Assembly: GCA_964391025.1 (NCBI GenBank)
Contig: CAYMKJ010000156.1
Coordinates: forward strand, 1-7,253
Source of the DNA: SHZI01 sp964391025
GTDB taxonomy: Bacteria; Pseudomonadota; Gammaproteobacteria; Steroidobacterales; GCA-2729495
Length of the DNA stretch: 7,253 nucleotides
Direction of reading: 5' to 3'
Shown here: positions 5,639 to 7,253 of the stretch, piece after piece
How positions within the stretch are numbered: position 1 is the first letter of the stretch
Layout of the letters: each line of letters starts with the position of its first letter
Program-made: the position numbers and the translations under genes
Notes under the pieces: generated by a model
The model's input: the letters and a program-made list of their open reading frames with translations, nothing else
Told to the model about the DNA's origin: nothing
The model's database searches: none

Positions 5639-6688
5639 ATGAAAATCCAGCCCAACCTCATCGCCCTCCTTGTCGCGCTTCTTGCCGGTTTCCCGGGCCT
5701 CGACGCTGCCGGGAAGGCGCCGCCCAGGAACACCTCCACCCTCGGGACCGACGTAAAGCTGGCGCCGGCCAGGCTGAAGCCCGGCGAGTACCTCTGGGTT
5801 CCCGAGGTCTCGCCCCAGGGGCCGGTCGTGATGGTCGTGTCCCTGCCCGAGCAGAAGGCCTACGTGTACCGAAACGGCGTGTTAATTGGCGCGTCCACGG
5901 TGTCCACCGGCAAGAAGGGTCACGAAACCCCCACTGGCGTGTTCACGATCCTGCAGAAGCACGAGGATCACTATTCCAACATTTACGACAACGCGCCGAT
6001 GCCCTACATGCAGCGGCTCACCTGGTCGGGCGTTGCGCTCCACGCGGGCCGGCTGCCCGGCTACCCGGCGTCCCACGGCTGCGTGCGCATGCCCTACGAG
6101 TTCGCCCGGGAACTGTACGGTGCGACGAAGACCGGGCTGACCGTGGTGGTCTCCGACGAGCAGGAATTCTCCAGCACCGTGGCCCACCCGGGCCTGGTCG
6201 CGCCGGTGGATGTAGCGGGCGCACCGGTTGGTGAGCCGACGCTCTCAGCCGAATTCGTCTGGCAACCGGAGGCGGCGCCGGAGGGTCCCGTCACTGTCCT
6301 GCTTACCAACGAGGACCGGCGTATCAGCGTGTTCCGCGGGGGTGTCGAGATCGGCCGCGGGACTTTTGTCGTCGCCGGTCCGAAGCGCAAGGTCACCCTG
6401 CATGTACTGACCCGGCTCGAGCCCTCGGGCGTCGGACCGCTGGACCCGACCACCGGCAAGCCGATCCCCCGCTGGCTCATGGTCTCCGGCGAGCGGGAGG
6501 ACATCGTCTCCGCCGACCAGCTCCTGGACGTGATCAAGGTTCCGCCGGAGTTTCTGACCCGGGTGGCCACCGTGGTCGGGCCTGGCACGACGATGGTGTT
6601 CACGCAGCTGGCCGCGAGCCCGGCTACCACCACGGCGGTGGCCACCGACTTTACCGTGGTGACGGCTGAGGAACCGACGAACAACTGA
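5639..6688 (+). CDS. secreted L,D-transpeptidase (YkuD domain) with a degenerate second YkuD-like domain
   Basis: The 349-residue protein has a signal peptide (K2, hydrophobic 7-18, likely cleavage near the Ala residues at 23-24), so it should act on periplasmic peptidoglycan, forming 3-3 cross-links or attaching a partner to the wall. The YkuD domain covers about 62-172: GPVVMVVSLPEQKAYVYRNG begins it, STGKKGHETPTGVF is at 89-102, and the active site is H135 (ALHAG) plus SHGCVRM at 145-151 with Cys148 as nucleophile. Residues about 213-325 repeat the start and end of this fold (GPVTVLLTNEDRRISVFRGG; GPGTTMVF) but lack any Cys or the SHGC segment. The ATG at 5639 is the first start after an in-frame TGA at 5609 and gives a proper signal peptide. 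It is divergent from the CBS operon across 75 bp, and the 3' half lies opposite the open frame of the YqaA-type gene. Confidence 0.92.
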   Translation: MKIQPNLIALLVALLAGFPGLDAAGKAPPRNTSTLGTDVKLAPARLKPGEYLWVPEVSPQGPVVMVVSLPEQKAYVYRNGVLIGASTVSTGKKGHETPTGVFTILQKHEDHYSNIYDNAPMPYMQRLTWSGVALHAGRLPGYPASHGCVRMPYEFARELYGATKTGLTVVVSDEQEFSSTVAHPGLVAPVDVAGAPVGEPTLSAEFVWQPEAAPEGPVTVLLTNEDRRISVFRGGVEIGRGTFVVAGPKRKVTLHVLTRLEPSGVGPLDPTTGKPIPRWLMVSGEREDIVSADQLLDVIKVPPEFLTRVATVVGPGTTMVFTQLAASPATTTAVATDFTVVTAEEPTNN

Positions 6689-7170
6689 CCGGGAAATACC
6701 CACAGCAGCAAAGTTGTGAATAGCACGTAGCGCCCAAACTTCCCGATAGCCATATAGATTAGACAGGGCCAGAAGGGCAGGCGCAGCCACCCGGCGACGC
6801 CGCAGAGGGGATCGCCGACCACCGGCAGCCAGGCCAGCAGGCAGGCCTTCGGGCCAAAGCGCTCCAGCCAGGCCAGCGCACGATGCTCCCGGGGTGCATG
6901 GTCCCTGATTCGCTCATAGGCCCGTTCGGCACCGTAGCCCATCAGCCAGGTGATGCCGCCGCCGACGGTCCCGCCGGCCGTGGCGGCCAGGATGACGGGC
7001 CAGAACTGCGCCGGGTTCAGCGTGATCAGGCCGAAGACCACGGGCTCGCTGCCCATGGGCAACAGTGTTCCGGACAGCAGGGCCACGATGAAGACGGTGG
7101 CCAGGCTGTACAGGGGGAGGGCGAGGGCTGCCAGAAGGGTGGCGAGGAGGGGATCGAGCCAGGACGTCAT
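6094..7170 (-). CDS. yqaA: YqaA/VTT-type inner membrane protein, frame running on past the family's usual end
   Basis: Residues 1-160 match the YqaA family (SNARE-associated/VTT/DedA-like membrane proteins): LLSGTLLPMGSEP near 31-43 with the conserved Pro-Gly/Ser-Glu turn, AATAGGTVGGGITW at 62-75, AWLPVVGDPLCGVAGW at 113-128, and GKFGRY at 143-148 before a last hydrophobic run ending LLLWVF. About four or five membrane segments are visible. The exact role of YqaA proteins is not established; relatives act in lipid or membrane homeostasis. Family members are about 140-200 residues long, but here no stop occurs until 6094, giving 358 residues. The extra ~198 residues lie almost entirely antisense to the L,D-transpeptidase gene and look non-conserved. 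The recognisable part ends near 6697. ATG 7170 is chosen; a TTG at 7176 would add two residues. No clear Shine-Dalgarno sequence. The gene identity is firm, the 3' end is not. Confidence 0.78.
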   Translation of the reverse strand: MTSWLDPLLATLLAALALPLYSLATVFIVALLSGTLLPMGSEPVVFGLITLNPAQFWPVILAATAGGTVGGGITWLMGYGAERAYERIRDHAPREHRALAWLERFGPKACLLAWLPVVGDPLCGVAGWLRLPFWPCLIYMAIGKFGRYVLFTTLLLWVFPGQLFVGSSAVTTVKSVATAVVVAGLAASCVNTIVVPGPTTVATRVRNSGGTLITSRSWSAETMSSRSPETMSQRGIGLPVVGSSGPTPEGSSRVSTCRVTLRFGPATTKVPRPISTPPRNTLIRRSSLVSRTVTGPSGAASGCQTNSAESVGSPTGAPATSTGATRPGWATVLENSCSSETTTVSPVFVAPYSSRANS

Positions 7171-7194
7171 CGGCAAGCCCGGATTCGTGCCGGC

Positions 7195-7253
7195 CTAGCG
7201 CGCGTCGTCCACCATCCGCACGGTCTTTTCCTCCACCTCGCGAGCGGTTGCCG
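7195..7253 (-). CDS. C-terminal end of an unidentified upstream gene, truncated by the window edge
   Basis: The - strand frame entering from the right edge reads 18 codons ending ATAREVEEKTVRMVDDAR and a TAG at 7197-7195. The composition, a charged amphipathic helix, and the G/C-rich third positions look like real coding sequence. The stop lies 24 bp before the YqaA-type ATG, which suggests a common - strand transcript. Too short to identify. Confidence 0.5.
   Translation of the reverse strand, partial: ATAREVEEKTVRMVDDAR

Noticed and set aside
6689..6712. Possible terminator after the L,D-transpeptidase (GGG-aaata-CCC)
   Set aside because: The stem is only three pairs and no T-run follows, so it does not qualify as an intrinsic terminator.
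6245..6790. 181-codon open frame on the - strand
   Set aside because: Runs across the YqaA-type C-terminus and the transpeptidase in another frame, Arg/Gly/His-rich and without motifs. It could only matter as the landing frame of a frameshift in the YqaA-type gene, for which there is no direct evidence.
1..7253. A new defence, mobile or signalling island
   Set aside because: Codon bias appears uniform by eye, and I see no integrase, transposase, tRNA, direct-repeat array, toxin-antitoxin pair or nuclease/helicase motif. The content is best read as ordinary chromosome with a few unusual gene architectures.

Overview
The window is a GC-rich (by eye about two thirds G+C), densely packed bacterial chromosome segment. 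Third codon positions are strongly G/C biased, which also produces many long antisense shadow frames. Two pseudouridine synthases, a YqaA-type membrane protein, a YkuD L,D-transpeptidase with a signal peptide and a DUF1838 protein suggest a Gram-negative proteobacterium, most likely a gammaproteobacterium. That placement is an inference from gene content, not from a marker gene. I see no rRNA, tRNA, CRISPR array, insertion sequence, phage gene or integrase.

Left third (1-2209): the 3' part of a DUF1838-family gene overlaps by 29 bp a short-chain dehydrogenase/reductase, so the two form a translationally linked pair on the + strand. A RluA-type pseudouridine synthase on the - strand runs tail-to-tail into the dehydrogenase with a 44-bp convergent overlap.

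Middle (2273-5563): a large + strand gene joins an N-terminal membrane anchor, an alpha/beta-hydrolase domain with a complete Ser-Asp-His set and a C-terminal Sel1/TPR-like domain. It is divergent from the RluA-type gene across 63 bp. Convergent to it is a two-gene - strand operon: a two-CBS-domain protein followed by an RsuA/RluB/E/F-type pseudouridine synthase. The synthase most plausibly starts at a TTG that overlaps the CBS stop codon.

Right third (5639-7253): a secreted L,D-transpeptidase on the + strand carries a second, degenerate copy of its own fold. On the - strand a YqaA/VTT-type membrane protein gene has no stop where the family normally ends, and its frame stays open for 595 bp opposite the transpeptidase gene. 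The right edge holds the last 18 codons of another - strand gene.

Together the genes look like a mixture of housekeeping functions (RNA modification, envelope) and one probable metabolic pair (DUF1838 plus dehydrogenase). I do not see a coherent new defence, mobile or signalling system. The points most worth following are the hydrolase-Sel1 fusion, the tandem live/dead YkuD domains, two + strand genes that look leaderless, and the YqaA read-through frame.
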